A stretch of DNA of 64,000 nt from DATGPD01 sp041398565 (lineage in GTDB: Bacteria > Planctomycetota > UBA1135 > UBA2386): contig JAWKUN010000006.1 of assembly GCA_041398565.1 (NCBI GenBank), positions 682,001 to 746,000 on the forward strand, written 5' to 3'. Below the pieces are notes generated by a model. That model was not told the origin of the DNA. It searched no databases and saw only the letters and a list, made by a program, of their open reading frames with translations. Positions 25,134 through 33,569 of the stretch are shown piece after piece. A program made the position numbers and the translations under genes. How positions within the stretch are numbered: position 1 is the first letter of the stretch; every line of letters begins with the position of its first letter.

Positions 25134-25814
25134 GTGCTGCAACGAATCCGCGACGGACGCACGGACCTGGTGATCGACTACATCGAAGCTGGCCATCCGG
25201 CCACCGCGGAGGACGAGCACGGCACGTCCCTGCTGGCGTGGTGCGCGTACCACGGCGACGTGACCGCGGTGCGCTTCCTGCTGGCGCAAGGCGCGCCGCT
25301 ACGAGGGCTGGGAACGAACCTCGACCTGCTCGGGGCCTGCTTCCACGGCCACTGGCAGCTGTGCGAGTTCCTGCTCGAGCAGGGTGCCGACCCGAACCAC
25401 GCCGACGAGGAAACCGGCGAGACGCCTCTGCACGCGGCCACCAGCAAGGCCAACCGGCCGAGGTTCGACCGCGTCGTCGAGGCACTGCTGGCGCGTGGCG
25501 CCGATCCGAACCGCAAGAGCAAGGCCGGTGTCGAAACCGGCAGCTTCATGCGCGACTGCCGCACGCGCGGCGAGACACCGCTGCACCGTGCCGCCGCCTT
25601 CGGCACCGAACACGCCGTCGAGCTGCTGCTGAACGCCGGCGCCGACCGCGAGTCCAAGGACGCGCACGGAGACACGCCGCTCGGCTGGGCGAGCTGGCAC
25701 CTGCGCCCGGCCGCGATCCTGCGCCGCCTCTGCTACGGCCGCTTCACGATCCACTCCGACAACCGCTCGACCTACGACCATGGTGCCGGCTGGGGCAGCC
25801 CGCCGCACGGGTAG
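25134..25814 (+). CDS. ankyrin repeat protein
   Basis: 226-residue protein made of about six ankyrin repeats ('HGTSLLAWCAYHGDVTAVRFLLAQGA', 'GETPLHAATSKAN', 'GETPLHRAAAFGTEHAVELLLNAGADRESKD', 'GDTPLGWASWHLRP', each about 33 residues). These mediate protein-protein contacts. The start is a GTG set by a perfect AGGAGG (25121-25126) seven bases upstream. No signal peptide, so cytoplasmic. It is the first gene after flhG and before a second fliA-type gene, but a flagellar role is only suggested by position. Confidence 0.85.
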   Translation: MLQRIRDGRTDLVIDYIEAGHPATAEDEHGTSLLAWCAYHGDVTAVRFLLAQGAPLRGLGTNLDLLGACFHGHWQLCEFLLEQGADPNHADEETGETPLHAATSKANRPRFDRVVEALLARGADPNRKSKAGVETGSFMRDCRTRGETPLHRAAAFGTEHAVELLLNAGADRESKDAHGDTPLGWASWHLRPAAILRRLCYGRFTIHSDNRSTYDHGAGWGSPPHG

Positions 25815-26144
25815 GACACACACCACACGATGGGCGGACGACGGAGGTCACCCGCTGTCACACGAGCCTCGCGACGGATGGAATGCGGCTGCGAAGCCGA
25901 ACGCCGCTCGGCATCCGCAACGAAGAATCGTGCCGGCCGGCGGGCTCGATCCGAGGCACGCCGATCATGGCGCCGCGCAGCACTGCGTCGGGTTGCCGCA
26001 CGCTCGCGAACGGCCGCACTGCCCCGATCGGAGACGCCGGGAGCCGCACCGGCGTCGCCCACGTAAGCGCCCTCGCGAAGGACGGTTGAGCGGGATCACC
26101 AGGCCTCAACTTCGAACGCTGCCCGAGCCGATCACGCCTCGGGA
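25815..26144 (+). other. non-coding interval
   Basis: 330 bp between the ankyrin gene and the small membrane protein gene. No convincing ORF, terminator or known motif was seen. Short open stretches exist on both strands but lack Shine-Dalgarno sites and show Arg/Pro-rich, non-coding composition. Confidence 0.5.
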
Positions 26145-26390
26145 ATGGAACAAGGGAGTCGGCACCTTGCGCGGATGCTGAGTGTCTACCTGGGCTGCCT
26201 TGCCTTCGCAGTGACGTTCTTGGCGACGAACCTGCTGGGGGGAGGCCTCGGGGCGGGCCTGTCTCGCGGCGTCGCCGCAGCAGGGGTGACCTTGCTGGTG
26301 GCGCGCCTACTGGCGGGAACGACGGTCGACGTCGTGCTCGGTGCAATGGCGCGCGACCGCGCCAAGGCGGGCAAGGAGGAACGCGCGTGA
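26145..26390 (+). CDS. small membrane protein before the second fliA-type gene
   Basis: 81-residue hypothetical protein, or 71 residues if the ATG at 26175 (MLSVYLG) is used. Two hydrophobic segments are visible: 'LGCLAFAVTFLATNLLGG' and 'GVAAAGVTLLVARLLAG', with a charged C-terminus (ARDRAKAGKEER). I do not recognise a family. Translational coupling to the sigma gene is clear: its TGA overlaps the downstream GTG and its tail carries the AGGAGGA Shine-Dalgarno for that gene. A role related to sigma-factor or flagellar membrane function is only inference. Confidence 0.6.
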   Translation: MEQGSRHLARMLSVYLGCLAFAVTFLATNLLGGGLGAGLSRGVAAAGVTLLVARLLAGTTVDVVLGAMARDRAKAGKEERA

Positions 26391-27115
26391 GATCGCTGTC
26401 GATCCCGACCGGGCGCACGCACGCCGAGCGCAACAAACTCGTCGAGCAATACCTGCCGTTGGTGAGGCACGTCGTCGCGCGCATGAACATCCGCTGGCCC
26501 TCCGGCACGACCAGCGACGACTTCTTCTCGGCCGGCGTGATGGGCTTGCTGCACGCGGCGACGACCTTCGACCCGGGTCGCGGCGCCACCTTCAAGACGT
26601 TCGCCTACACCGCGATCCGGGGTGCCATCCTGGACGAGGTCCGTCGCCTCGATCCGGTGCCGCGCGCCCGGCGCGAGCGCCTGCGTCAGATCGACCGCGC
26701 TGCCGACGAGTTGCGCAGCGAACTCGACCGGGCCCCGTCCCTGGAAGAGATCGCCGAGCGGCTCGCCACCTCGGTCGACGAGATCGGTGACGACCTCGTC
26801 GCCCTGCGCACCGCCCGCCAGCTCTCGCTGGAAGACTGTCCTGGTGACTCAGACGCCAGCATCGCCGACCAGCTCGGCTGCCCGGCGACGCCGCGGCCCA
26901 GCGATGCCGCCGAGCGCAACGAGGAGATCGAGCGACTCACCAAGTCGATCGCCGAGTTGCCCGAGCCCGACCGACAGGTCCTGGTGCTCTACCACTACGA
27001 GAACCTCTACCTGAAGGAGATCGGCGAGGTGCTCGGGGTCACCGAGTCGCGCATCTGCCAGATCCTGGCGCGGGCGCACGCTCGCCTGCAGCTCAAGCTC
27101 AGGGAGTGCGACTGA
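26387..27115 (+). CDS. fliA: flagellar sigma factor FliA (second paralogue)
   Basis: 242-residue sigma28. Region 2: 'QYLPLVRHVVARMNIRW', 'DDFFSAGVMGLLHAATTFDP' and 'FKTFAYTAIRGAILDEVRRLDPVPR'. Region 3: 'ELDRAPSLEEIAERLATSVDEI'. Region 4: 'LYLKEIGEVLGVTESRICQI'. Length and composition match canonical FliA more closely than the 300-residue paralogue at 15231. Start GTG at 26387 is set by AGGAGGA. It should direct late flagellar genes through promoters such as that at 30422-30450. Confidence 0.92.
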   Translation: MRSLSIPTGRTHAERNKLVEQYLPLVRHVVARMNIRWPSGTTSDDFFSAGVMGLLHAATTFDPGRGATFKTFAYTAIRGAILDEVRRLDPVPRARRERLRQIDRAADELRSELDRAPSLEEIAERLATSVDEIGDDLVALRTARQLSLEDCPGDSDASIADQLGCPATPRPSDAAERNEEIERLTKSIAELPEPDRQVLVLYHYENLYLKEIGEVLGVTESRICQILARAHARLQLKLRECD

Positions 27116-27348
27116 TGGACGGGATGGGAGTCGAACGCGTGCCGCTGCCCACGGCCCCGCTCGGGGTCCAACGGGCCGGCGACCACCGCTCCGCCGCACG
27201 GCAGCACGCCTTCGAGCAGGCCCTGAAGAAGCGCCCTGCCCCGGCCACAAGGGTGCGCAAGGCCGCTCCTTCCGTCGCGGCGGGCACCACCGAGGCCGAA
27301 GTGCAGGTGGGCGACGACGGCCTGCCGCACGTCGACGTGGTGGTCTGA
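27115..27348 (+). CDS. small hypothetical protein downstream of fliA
   Basis: 77-residue protein whose ATG overlaps the fliA stop (TGATG), which argues for coupled translation. It is basic in the middle (ALKKRPAPATRVRKA) and ends in 'VQVGDDGLPHVDVVV'. No transmembrane segment or signal peptide. It does not resemble the anti-sigma factor FlgM, although its position would be compatible with a regulator. Function unknown. Confidence 0.6.
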   Translation: MDGMGVERVPLPTAPLGVQRAGDHRSAARQHAFEQALKKRPAPATRVRKAAPSVAAGTTEAEVQVGDDGLPHVDVVV

Positions 27349-27499
27349 CCCGGCCTCGAACGGGCCCGCACGAAGGGCGTCGGAAGCGCGCGGCTCGGCC
27401 CCGATCGGCCCGACCCGGGGAAGGCTTCCGCAGCGCAGCGCGCAACCGGGGTGAGCCGGCGGGCCACCTCCACCGTTACACTCCGGCGTCGCCGCGCGT

Positions 27500-30412
27500 A
27501 TGGCACCTCGCACGCTTCCCCTGATCGTCGTCTTGCTCGTCGCCCTCGCAGGCGGTGCCGCGTGGTTGGCGTTGTCGGGCGACAGCGCCAGCGAGATCAC
27601 CACGGTCGACGACGAGTCGGAGTCGGAGACCGACACGGCCTTCGCGCCGTCGCACCTCGAGACGTCGGTCGACGTGTCCGACGACCCGGGCGAACGTCTC
27701 GTCGACGATGCCGACGGCGAGCCGGTCCGCGCCGAAGTCGTGTCTTACCCGACCGACTCCGACGGCCCCGTCCTCCGCGTGGTCGACGCCAACGGCGCTC
27801 CCGTGGCCGCCGCCGAGGTGTTCGCCGGAGACGCCGACGGCCGATGGCGCAACGAGCGCGGTCCCGACGTCCACCACTGGGCGCAGATCCTCGAGCGAAG
27901 CACGACGGGTCGACGCACCGACGCCCGCGGCGAGGTCGCGCTGCCGGCCATCCGTCGCCGCCTGCTGGTGGCCGGGCGGGCGCCGGGGCTGTTCGGGGCC
28001 GCCGTCTTGCGTGCCGACGAGGCGCAGCCGGTTCTCCAGCTCGTGCCCGATCGGACCTTGCGCGTGCTGGTTCGCGGTGGCGACGGGGCGCCACTCCCCG
28101 AGGTGATGGTCGCCCTTTGCACGGACCTACGCGAGCGCTTGCAGCGAGTCAGTCGCGCCACCACCGACGCCGCCGGTATCGCCGAGCTGCAGCACGTGCA
28201 GTTGTTCGAGGCGCGCTTGCCGCCGCCAAATCCGGCGCCCGAAGCCGCGCAGCGGGTAGCGAACCTCGACGTGCAGCGAGCCGAAGCGGCGCTGCGCCAG
28301 CTGCGGGCCGACTTCGGCAACCGCGGTACCGGCGTCTCCGAGGTCGAGCTGGTCCGGGTGCGGACGCTCGTGCGCGAGACGATGATGCAGTACCAGCAGT
28401 CGCGCCAGCGCCTCGACGAGGCACGGCGCCAGGCGAACCAGGAGCGCAGCCAGACCGAGCGCCTGCGCCGCCAGCGCGCACCGGAGACCCAGACGTGGCC
28501 GTTCGCCGACTTCGTGGTGCTGGCGGAGGTGCCTCAGGTCCAGCCGTCACTGTTGCGCTTCGCCGCCGGATCCATCCCGCGCGAAGTGGTCGAGCTGCGC
28601 CTGCCGACCACCTCGTCGCTGGTGGTCCGGGTGCTCGGACCCGACGGTGAACCGTTGCGCACGCCGTGCACGGTGATGCTTCGTCTCGACGCCAAGAGCC
28701 TGGCCGCGGGAGCAGCGCCGGCCAACTTCGCCGACCTCTGCACCATGCGGGCCGACAAGGCGCTCGGTGCCGATCGGGTGACGTTCGCACCGCTGGGGCT
28801 GGGGTTGACGTTCGACCTGTTCGTCCGCTTCGCCGACAACGACTTCAACTTCCAGGAGAGCGGCGTCGCCGGGCCGGCGGGCGCTACGGCGCGCGAGATC
28901 GAGCTGCACACGCCGGCTTGGTTCACGGTCTTGGCAGGCAGGCTGGTCGACACCCAGGGGCGGCCATGCGCCGGCCTCGAAACCGACCTGTTCGTCGCCG
29001 GGATGCAGGGCCGCGTCGAGGGCGAACACCTGCAGCCCGAGGCCGACGGCCGCTTCGAGCTGCCGCTGCGCCTGCGCACGCCGGCCCCGCCCTACACGCT
29101 GGAAGTGCAGGCCAACCGCGGTGAGCGCCGCTTCGGCAGGCTGATCGGCTTGCCCGAGCTGATGCACGGCAAGCGCACCGAGATCGGCGACGTCGAGCTG
29201 CGCGAGCTGCCGATCCTGGCCCAAGGCACGGTGCGCGACGACCTCGGCCAGCCCCTGGCGCGAGCGAACGTGGTCGTGCAGGTGTTGCGCAACGAGACCT
29301 GGACCGAGGAGTCCTTCGTGCGCGACCGCACCGACGCGGAAGGCAAGTTCGTGCTCTACGGCGAGCCGCGGCCGCAGCGGCTCCGGCTGGTGGCGAGCCT
29401 GCGCCGCCACAGCACCGATGTGCGCCCGATCGACTTCGGCGCCGAGGTCGACCTGGTCTTGCAGCGCAACGGCGGCATCCTCGCGGCGGGTGTGCTGCCG
29501 GACTTCGTGCCACGCGAAGCGATCGCCGCCACCCTGGCCAGCGCCGACGGTGGCCGGCCGCGCGACATCCAGGTGCGCGGACGCCCCAACCACGGGTTCG
29601 AGCTGCGCGTCGCCGACCTCCGTCCCGGGGTCTACGACGTGACCGTGCGGGTGCGCGGGCTGCCGCGGCCGCTGGCGCTGGCCGAGCGCGTGGTCGTGCC
29701 GCCCGGCGAGACCGTGCGCCCGGCGACCATCGACGGTCTCGACCTGCGCGGGCGGCTCTTCGCGTTCACGATCCGCGCCGTCGACCAGGCCGGCCAGGCG
29801 ATGAACGATCCGGGGTCGCCGCTCCTGGTCGAGCTGCACGACAACGCCGGGGCACCGCGCCTCGTGCCGTTCTCGTGGCGTGGCGGACGCGTCCACCTCA
29901 TCACCGACCAGCCGAGCGTCAACGTCATCGGCATGGCGTCGGGTCACCGACCGGCACGGGCGCTGCTGCAGCCGGGCGAGAGCACGCTGCGTCTGACCCG
30001 CCTGCATCCGCTCGTGCTGGAGCTGCCTGGGCTGCGCAACTTGCTGGGCCGCGACCAGGCAGCGCGGATCTCGTTGGTGTTCCAGGGCGACACGGGTGTG
30101 CCCGGCACGGACGTGCAGGCGATCGACCAGAGCAACGGCCGCAACCGCGGCTACCAGCGGGCGGCGCTCGGCAAAGCCGGCGGCGCCGTGCTGGGTGGCG
30201 AAGACCGGGTGAGCGTCGCGCTCATGTTCAACGGGCGCTACGAGATCGTCCTGCGCATCGACGGGCCGGGTGGACGCGTGTCCAAGACCATCGGCTTCGT
30301 CGATGCTGTCCTGGACGGGCCGCAGCCCATGACCGCGACCGTGTCGCCCGACCTGGGGGCGGCTCGAGACGCCCTGGCCGAGCTGCAGGCCCTGCCGCCT
30401 CGCAAGCGGTAG
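27500..30412 (+). CDS. large membrane-anchored protein with carboxypeptidase-regulatory-like domains
   Basis: 970-residue envelope protein. The N-terminal hydrophobic segment (PLIVVLLVALAGGAAWLAL) is an uncleaved anchor, followed by an acidic stretch. The extracytoplasmic part has several Ig-like carboxypeptidase-regulatory-like modules ('LRVVDANGAPVAAAEVFAGD', 'LAGRLVDTQGRPCAGLETDLFV', 'AQGTVRDDLGQPLARANVVV', the last with 'TDAEGKFVLYGEPRP'). Residues about 250-325 are a long charged coiled coil (QRVANLDVQRAEAALRQL onward). No enzyme motif is seen. It probably serves as a structural or binding component of the cell surface. It is followed 10 nt later by a sigma28-type promoter. Confidence 0.8.
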   Translation: MAPRTLPLIVVLLVALAGGAAWLALSGDSASEITTVDDESESETDTAFAPSHLETSVDVSDDPGERLVDDADGEPVRAEVVSYPTDSDGPVLRVVDANGAPVAAAEVFAGDADGRWRNERGPDVHHWAQILERSTTGRRTDARGEVALPAIRRRLLVAGRAPGLFGAAVLRADEAQPVLQLVPDRTLRVLVRGGDGAPLPEVMVALCTDLRERLQRVSRATTDAAGIAELQHVQLFEARLPPPNPAPEAAQRVANLDVQRAEAALRQLRADFGNRGTGVSEVELVRVRTLVRETMMQYQQSRQRLDEARRQANQERSQTERLRRQRAPETQTWPFADFVVLAEVPQVQPSLLRFAAGSIPREVVELRLPTTSSLVVRVLGPDGEPLRTPCTVMLRLDAKSLAAGAAPANFADLCTMRADKALGADRVTFAPLGLGLTFDLFVRFADNDFNFQESGVAGPAGATAREIELHTPAWFTVLAGRLVDTQGRPCAGLETDLFVAGMQGRVEGEHLQPEADGRFELPLRLRTPAPPYTLEVQANRGERRFGRLIGLPELMHGKRTEIGDVELRELPILAQGTVRDDLGQPLARANVVVQVLRNETWTEESFVRDRTDAEGKFVLYGEPRPQRLRLVASLRRHSTDVRPIDFGAEVDLVLQRNGGILAAGVLPDFVPREAIAATLASADGGRPRDIQVRGRPNHGFELRVADLRPGVYDVTVRVRGLPRPLALAERVVVPPGETVRPATIDGLDLRGRLFAFTIRAVDQAGQAMNDPGSPLLVELHDNAGAPRLVPFSWRGGRVHLITDQPSVNVIGMASGHRPARALLQPGESTLRLTRLHPLVLELPGLRNLLGRDQAARISLVFQGDTGVPGTDVQAIDQSNGRNRGYQRAALGKAGGAVLGGEDRVSVALMFNGRYEIVLRIDGPGGRVSKTIGFVDAVLDGPQPMTATVSPDLGAARDALAELQALPPRKR

Positions 30413-30421
30413 CCGCAGCGG

Positions 30422-30450
30422 TTCAGCTCGACCTCGCCACCGGCCGATAA
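30422..30450 (+). promoter_or_regulatory. sigma28 (FliA)-type promoter
   Basis: TCAG (30423-30426), 16-nt spacer, GCCGATAA (30443-30450), an exact match to the flagellar -10 consensus. The start codon at 30468 is 17 nt past the -10 element, leaving a leader of roughly ten bases. It drives the three overlapping genes 30468-31839, which are therefore candidates for late flagellar genes. Confidence 0.65.
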
Positions 30451-30467
30451 CAAGGGCGGTCGAGGTC

Positions 30468-30698
30468 ATGAGCGAGCGCACCTTCGAGAGTCCGGCGGCT
30501 GCGGGCAGCGTCCTGCGAGCCGACGCGATCCGCCATGTGCCCCACGCCGCATGGCTGACGGACGGCGGTGCCACCCCGGCTGGCGCCATGACGGTCGTGC
30601 CCATCGTCGCCGACGGCCGTGTCGCCGGCATCGAGGTGCGCTGCCGGTGTGGCGAGTCGGTGCTCATCGAGTGCGTGTACGAGGACGAGCCATCATGA
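30468..30698 (+). CDS. small hypothetical protein, first gene of a putative sigma28 operon
   Basis: 76-residue protein without signal peptide. The C-terminal half has 'VVPIVADGRVAGIEVRCRCGESVLIECVY', a beta-rich stretch with a CRCG motif. The same kind of short 'GxxxGxEVRCxCGxxxxIEC' module is found in small flagellum-associated proteins, but I cannot name the family. The stop overlaps the next ATG (ATGA). Transcription probably starts at the sigma28-type promoter 20-45 nt upstream. Confidence 0.6.
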   Translation: MSERTFESPAAAGSVLRADAIRHVPHAAWLTDGGATPAGAMTVVPIVADGRVAGIEVRCRCGESVLIECVYEDEPS

Positions 30699-31216
30699 AG
30701 ATGCGGATCCCCCTGCTCATCGCCGCCGCCCTGGGGTCGACGAGCTGCGCGTTCCTACGCGACCTGGCGACCCGGCCACCCGCCGAGACGCCGGTGGCGG
30801 AGCAGCACGGCTACCTGGCCAAGGACAAGGAGGCGGTGGACGACGAACTGGGGCCGGACGAGCGCCTTCTCCTCGCCGAGTTCTCCGACACCCGCGCGGC
30901 GAAGTTGGCACTGGAGACGAAGCTCGCCGAAGCCCAAGCGACCATCGACTCGCTGAAGAGCAACCTGCGCGCCACCGAGGAGGCGCGCGACCGCGAACGC
31001 ACCGCCCACGCCGCCGCCGAGGCCGAACTCACCCGCCTGCGCACCACGCTGCAGGATCGTGAGACCAAGATCCTCACCTTGCACCTGGAGAAGGCCAAGC
31101 TCACCCAGGACGTCCTGTCGCTCAAGATCGAGGCCGCCGAGCACCATACCGACGTCGCCGGAGAAGCGGCGCGCACGCTCGACGCACACGCGGGACCGCT
31201 CGGAGGTCAGCGATGA
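30695..31216 (+). CDS. coiled-coil protein with signal peptide, possible lipoprotein
   Basis: 173 residues. The signal sequence KMRIPLLIAAALGSTSC ends in Cys18, a lipobox-like site (STSC). The mature part is almost entirely helical, with a heptad-rich coiled coil from about residue 60 to 150 (TKLAEAQATIDSLKSNLR, RTTLQDRETKILTLHLEK). It starts on the stop of the preceding gene and overlaps the next start. Likely a periplasmic or outer-membrane structural component expressed with late flagellar genes. Confidence 0.65.
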   Translation: MKMRIPLLIAAALGSTSCAFLRDLATRPPAETPVAEQHGYLAKDKEAVDDELGPDERLLLAEFSDTRAAKLALETKLAEAQATIDSLKSNLRATEEARDRERTAHAAAEAELTRLRTTLQDRETKILTLHLEKAKLTQDVLSLKIEAAEHHTDVAGEAARTLDAHAGPLGGQR

Positions 31217-31839
31217 CACGCGCAGCGATGTTGCTCGTGTGCGGCGCTTGTCTCGGCGGCTGCCAAACGGTGCGCGCTCCGCAGAAGAAGCCGGTCGACA
31301 CGTACTGGGCCGACCCGCGCGACGTCGCCAGCGTGCGCCGGATCATGTTCCTGCCCATCGACGCCGCGCCCGGAACCAAGGCACCGACCGAGCGCATGCG
31401 CGCCGCGGTACTCGACGAGCTCGCCAAGGTGCAACGCTTCGAGATCGTGCCGCTGCCCGACAACACGGACGAAGACGAGACGATCTACCGCGCGGCCCTG
31501 CGCGGCCACCAGCCGCTCGAAGCCCTGGTGGCGCTCGGCAAGCGCTACAACGTCGACGCCGTGGTGCTCGGCACCGTCACCAGCTACCGCGCCTACCCGC
31601 CAGCACACCTGGGCCTGCGCCTGCAGATGCTGTCGCTGCACTCGGGGAAGCCCGTTTGGGCGGCGGAGGGTCTCTACGACGCGGCCGAAGAAGCCACCCT
31701 CGACGACGTGCGCCACTACGCGCGCTCGTACCTCAGCCCGGAGGCGACCATGCACGGCTACGAGATCAACCTCATCTCGCCGACGCGCTTCACGTCGTTC
31801 GTCGCCCACCGCCTGGTCGGTACCTGGCGCGACTCCTGA
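31213..31839 (+). CDS. lipoprotein with CsgG/LpoB/FlgT-like domain
   Basis: 208 residues. Signal peptide MTRAAMLLVCGACLGGC ends in a classical LGGC lipobox. The mature part reads 'VRRIMFLPIDAAPGTKAPTERMRAAVLDELAKVQRFEIVPLP' and 'KRYNVDAVVLGTVTSYRAYPP', the arrangement of the nucleotide-free alpha/beta fold in CsgG, LpoB and FlgT middle domains ('iavlPf..., gadyvltGtv'). Within a sigma28-type operon it could form an outer-membrane ring component at the flagellum. That role is inference; the fold call is moderate. Confidence 0.65.
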   Translation: MTRAAMLLVCGACLGGCQTVRAPQKKPVDTYWADPRDVASVRRIMFLPIDAAPGTKAPTERMRAAVLDELAKVQRFEIVPLPDNTDEDETIYRAALRGHQPLEALVALGKRYNVDAVVLGTVTSYRAYPPAHLGLRLQMLSLHSGKPVWAAEGLYDAAEEATLDDVRHYARSYLSPEATMHGYEINLISPTRFTSFVAHRLVGTWRDS

Positions 31840-31928
31840 GCCAGAGGTTCTCCGGTCCCGAGGGCGACCACCGGCAAGGCCGAGCAAGGAAGCCGGCTCC
31901 TTTGGATCGCGGGGCGACGAGACACATT

Positions 31929-32108
31929 GGGCTGCAAGTGCTGCGAATCCTCGCGGCGCGCGCGGAATCTCCAGGGCGTGCGATTCGTGACGGTGCCGGG
32001 TTCGCAACGCCCGAGCAGCACTGGAAGCCCCAGGCAATAGAGCGGCCTGCGGCTCTCTCTGGTCGGCGCGCAGCGCCGACTCGCACCTTTGGTGCGGCCG
32101 CAGGCTGC
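31929..32108 (+). repeat. structured ~180-bp repeat, divergent copy 3
   Basis: Complete copy located 90 nt downstream of the lipoprotein gene. 5' domain: GGGCT (31929-31933)-GCAA-GTGCTGC (31938-31944) pairs with GCAGCAC (32015-32021)-TGGA-AGCCC (32026-32030). 3' domain: a 12-bp outer stem (32042-32053 with 32097-32108, one G-U) encloses hairpin GTCGGCGC-GCA-GCGCCGAC (32062-32080) and hairpin CGCACC-TTT-GGTGCG (32082-32096). Relative to the copy at 61534, all arms except the first hairpin differ by compensating changes. Confidence 0.85.
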
Positions 32109-32291
32109 GTTGGGAAGACGGTCTCGGCCGCTCCGAACCGGGCCCCGAGGCTCGCTGGCGGCAGCCTAGGGAACAAAAACTCCCCCACGCTAAGTTCCTT
32201 CGCATGGAGGGCTTGGAGCTCAGTGTGAAGTTTCGGCCGATGCAGCGGCTTGCCCCTTCGTCGCTCATCCGGATGGTTACAGGGGAGTGCA

Positions 32292-32312
32292 GTGCCGCCG
32301 AAGGGGCGGCAC
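32292..32312 (+). other. leader hairpin before secreted protein gene
   Basis: GTGCCGCC-GAAGG-GGCGGCAC is a perfect 8-bp stem with a five-base loop ending 27 nt before the start codon at 32340. It could be an mRNA-stabilising or regulatory structure. No ligand class is recognised. The remaining 32109-32291 interval shows no ORF worth annotating. Confidence 0.4.
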
Positions 32313-32339
32313 CGAAGTCCTCCCCAAAAACATCCTTCC

Positions 32340-33425
32340 ATGCTGACAGACCTCCGCTTCCTCTCCGGCGTGACCGCCCTCGCGATCACCCTCCCCGTGT
32401 CCGCTCAGTTCACGTCGCCCCCCGGCGCGACCCAGGGCTCGAACTCCGGCAACTCCTCGGTGCTCTCCACCCAGCCGTTCGCGGCGGGCACCGCCGGGCG
32501 TCGCTTCCAGTACATCGTCGGCGACATCACCGCCGGCGCGCAGACCATCTCCCAGCTGTCGCTGCAGTCGGACACCTCGACCACCTCGCTGGCGCGCAAC
32601 ATCGACATCCTGCTGACCATGGGGCACGCCCCCGTCGGCACCGCGCTCAGCCCGAGCACGACGTTCGCCGCCAACTACGTCAGCGGCAGCGAGACCCTGG
32701 TGCTCGACGACGGGTCCGGCGGCCACGCGCTGCAGGTCAGCCTTCCGGCGACCCCGAACGGCTTCGACGCCATCCCGATCCCGCTGAACCACAGCTTCGC
32801 CTACAACGGCACCGACGAGCTGATCGTCGACTTCGACACCATCAACTCGACCAGCACCGGCAGCTACAGCCTGGACGTCGAGTCTGGCACCACCACGGTC
32901 TCCGTCGGCTCGTTCTCCTACAACGGCCTGGTCGGCTGCGAGCCGCAGGGCGTCGGCATCCGCCAGGACATCTTCGGCCGCACTCCGGCCTCGTCGGGTG
33001 GCATCACCACCTGCAGCCAGTACATGGACGACGGCCCCATGAACTCGTTCGGCATCCTGTCGATCGGCTTCTCGGACCCGAACAGCAACTTCGGTGGCCT
33101 GCTGTGCGCCCCGCTGCGCGCCTACCCCGACATCGCCAACTACTTCGTCACCACCGACGCGAACGGTGACGTCGGCAGCTCGACCAGCCCGATCCCGGTG
33201 TCGTTCCCCGACGCGCTGTCGTCGTTCACGTTCTACACCCAGTTCGTGATCGTCGACCCGCTGCGCGCCGCGCCCGAGCTGGGCGTGAGCCTGTCGGACG
33301 GCGTCAAGTTCGACATCACCCCGCCGTCGGTGCGCCCGCGCCGCATGATCTACAGCACGTCGAGCAACACGACGACCACCGGCTCGAGCAGCACGCTCTA
33401 TCCGCCGGTCATGTTCTTCAACTGA
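32340..33425 (+). CDS. secreted protein of unknown function
   Basis: 361 residues with signal peptide (LRFLSGVTALAITLPVSAQ). The mature protein is rich in Ser, Thr, Gly and Asn and is predicted all-beta by eye. Segments 'AAGTAGRRFQYIVGDITAGAQTISQLSLQ' (opening strands), 'FAYNGTDELIVDFDTINSTS' and 'GSYSLDVESGTTTV' parallel those in the secreted protein at 56976-58031 ('FTYDASHNLVVEYRVFANSN', 'FSYRLDVATY'), so the two are probably related in their N-terminal module. It lacks the Cys-containing C-terminal domain of that protein. A rho-independent terminator follows. Confidence 0.75.
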   Translation: MLTDLRFLSGVTALAITLPVSAQFTSPPGATQGSNSGNSSVLSTQPFAAGTAGRRFQYIVGDITAGAQTISQLSLQSDTSTTSLARNIDILLTMGHAPVGTALSPSTTFAANYVSGSETLVLDDGSGGHALQVSLPATPNGFDAIPIPLNHSFAYNGTDELIVDFDTINSTSTGSYSLDVESGTTTVSVGSFSYNGLVGCEPQGVGIRQDIFGRTPASSGGITTCSQYMDDGPMNSFGILSIGFSDPNSNFGGLLCAPLRAYPDIANYFVTTDANGDVGSSTSPIPVSFPDALSSFTFYTQFVIVDPLRAAPELGVSLSDGVKFDITPPSVRPRRMIYSTSSNTTTTGSSSTLYPPVMFFN

Positions 33426-33446
33426 TCCTCCGGTCGTCGACTGTGG

Positions 33447-33480
33447 AAGGCCGGCATCCCGTTCGGGGTGCCGGCCTTTC
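33447..33480 (+). terminator. rho-independent terminator
   Basis: AAGGCCGGCATCCC-GTTC-GGGGTGCCGGCCTTTC forms a 14-bp GC-rich stem with one T-G wobble pair and a four-base loop, starting 22 nt after the stop of the secreted protein gene. The trailing T-tract is short. The stem reads well in both directions. Confidence 0.75.
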
Positions 33481-33569
33481 GCGTTTCGTGGCGGGTTTCC
33501 CGGGCCTCGCACGCGCCAGCGTTCGGCCGCACGACGGCGGCGGCGGCGTGCTAGAGTCGGAGCGGGACC

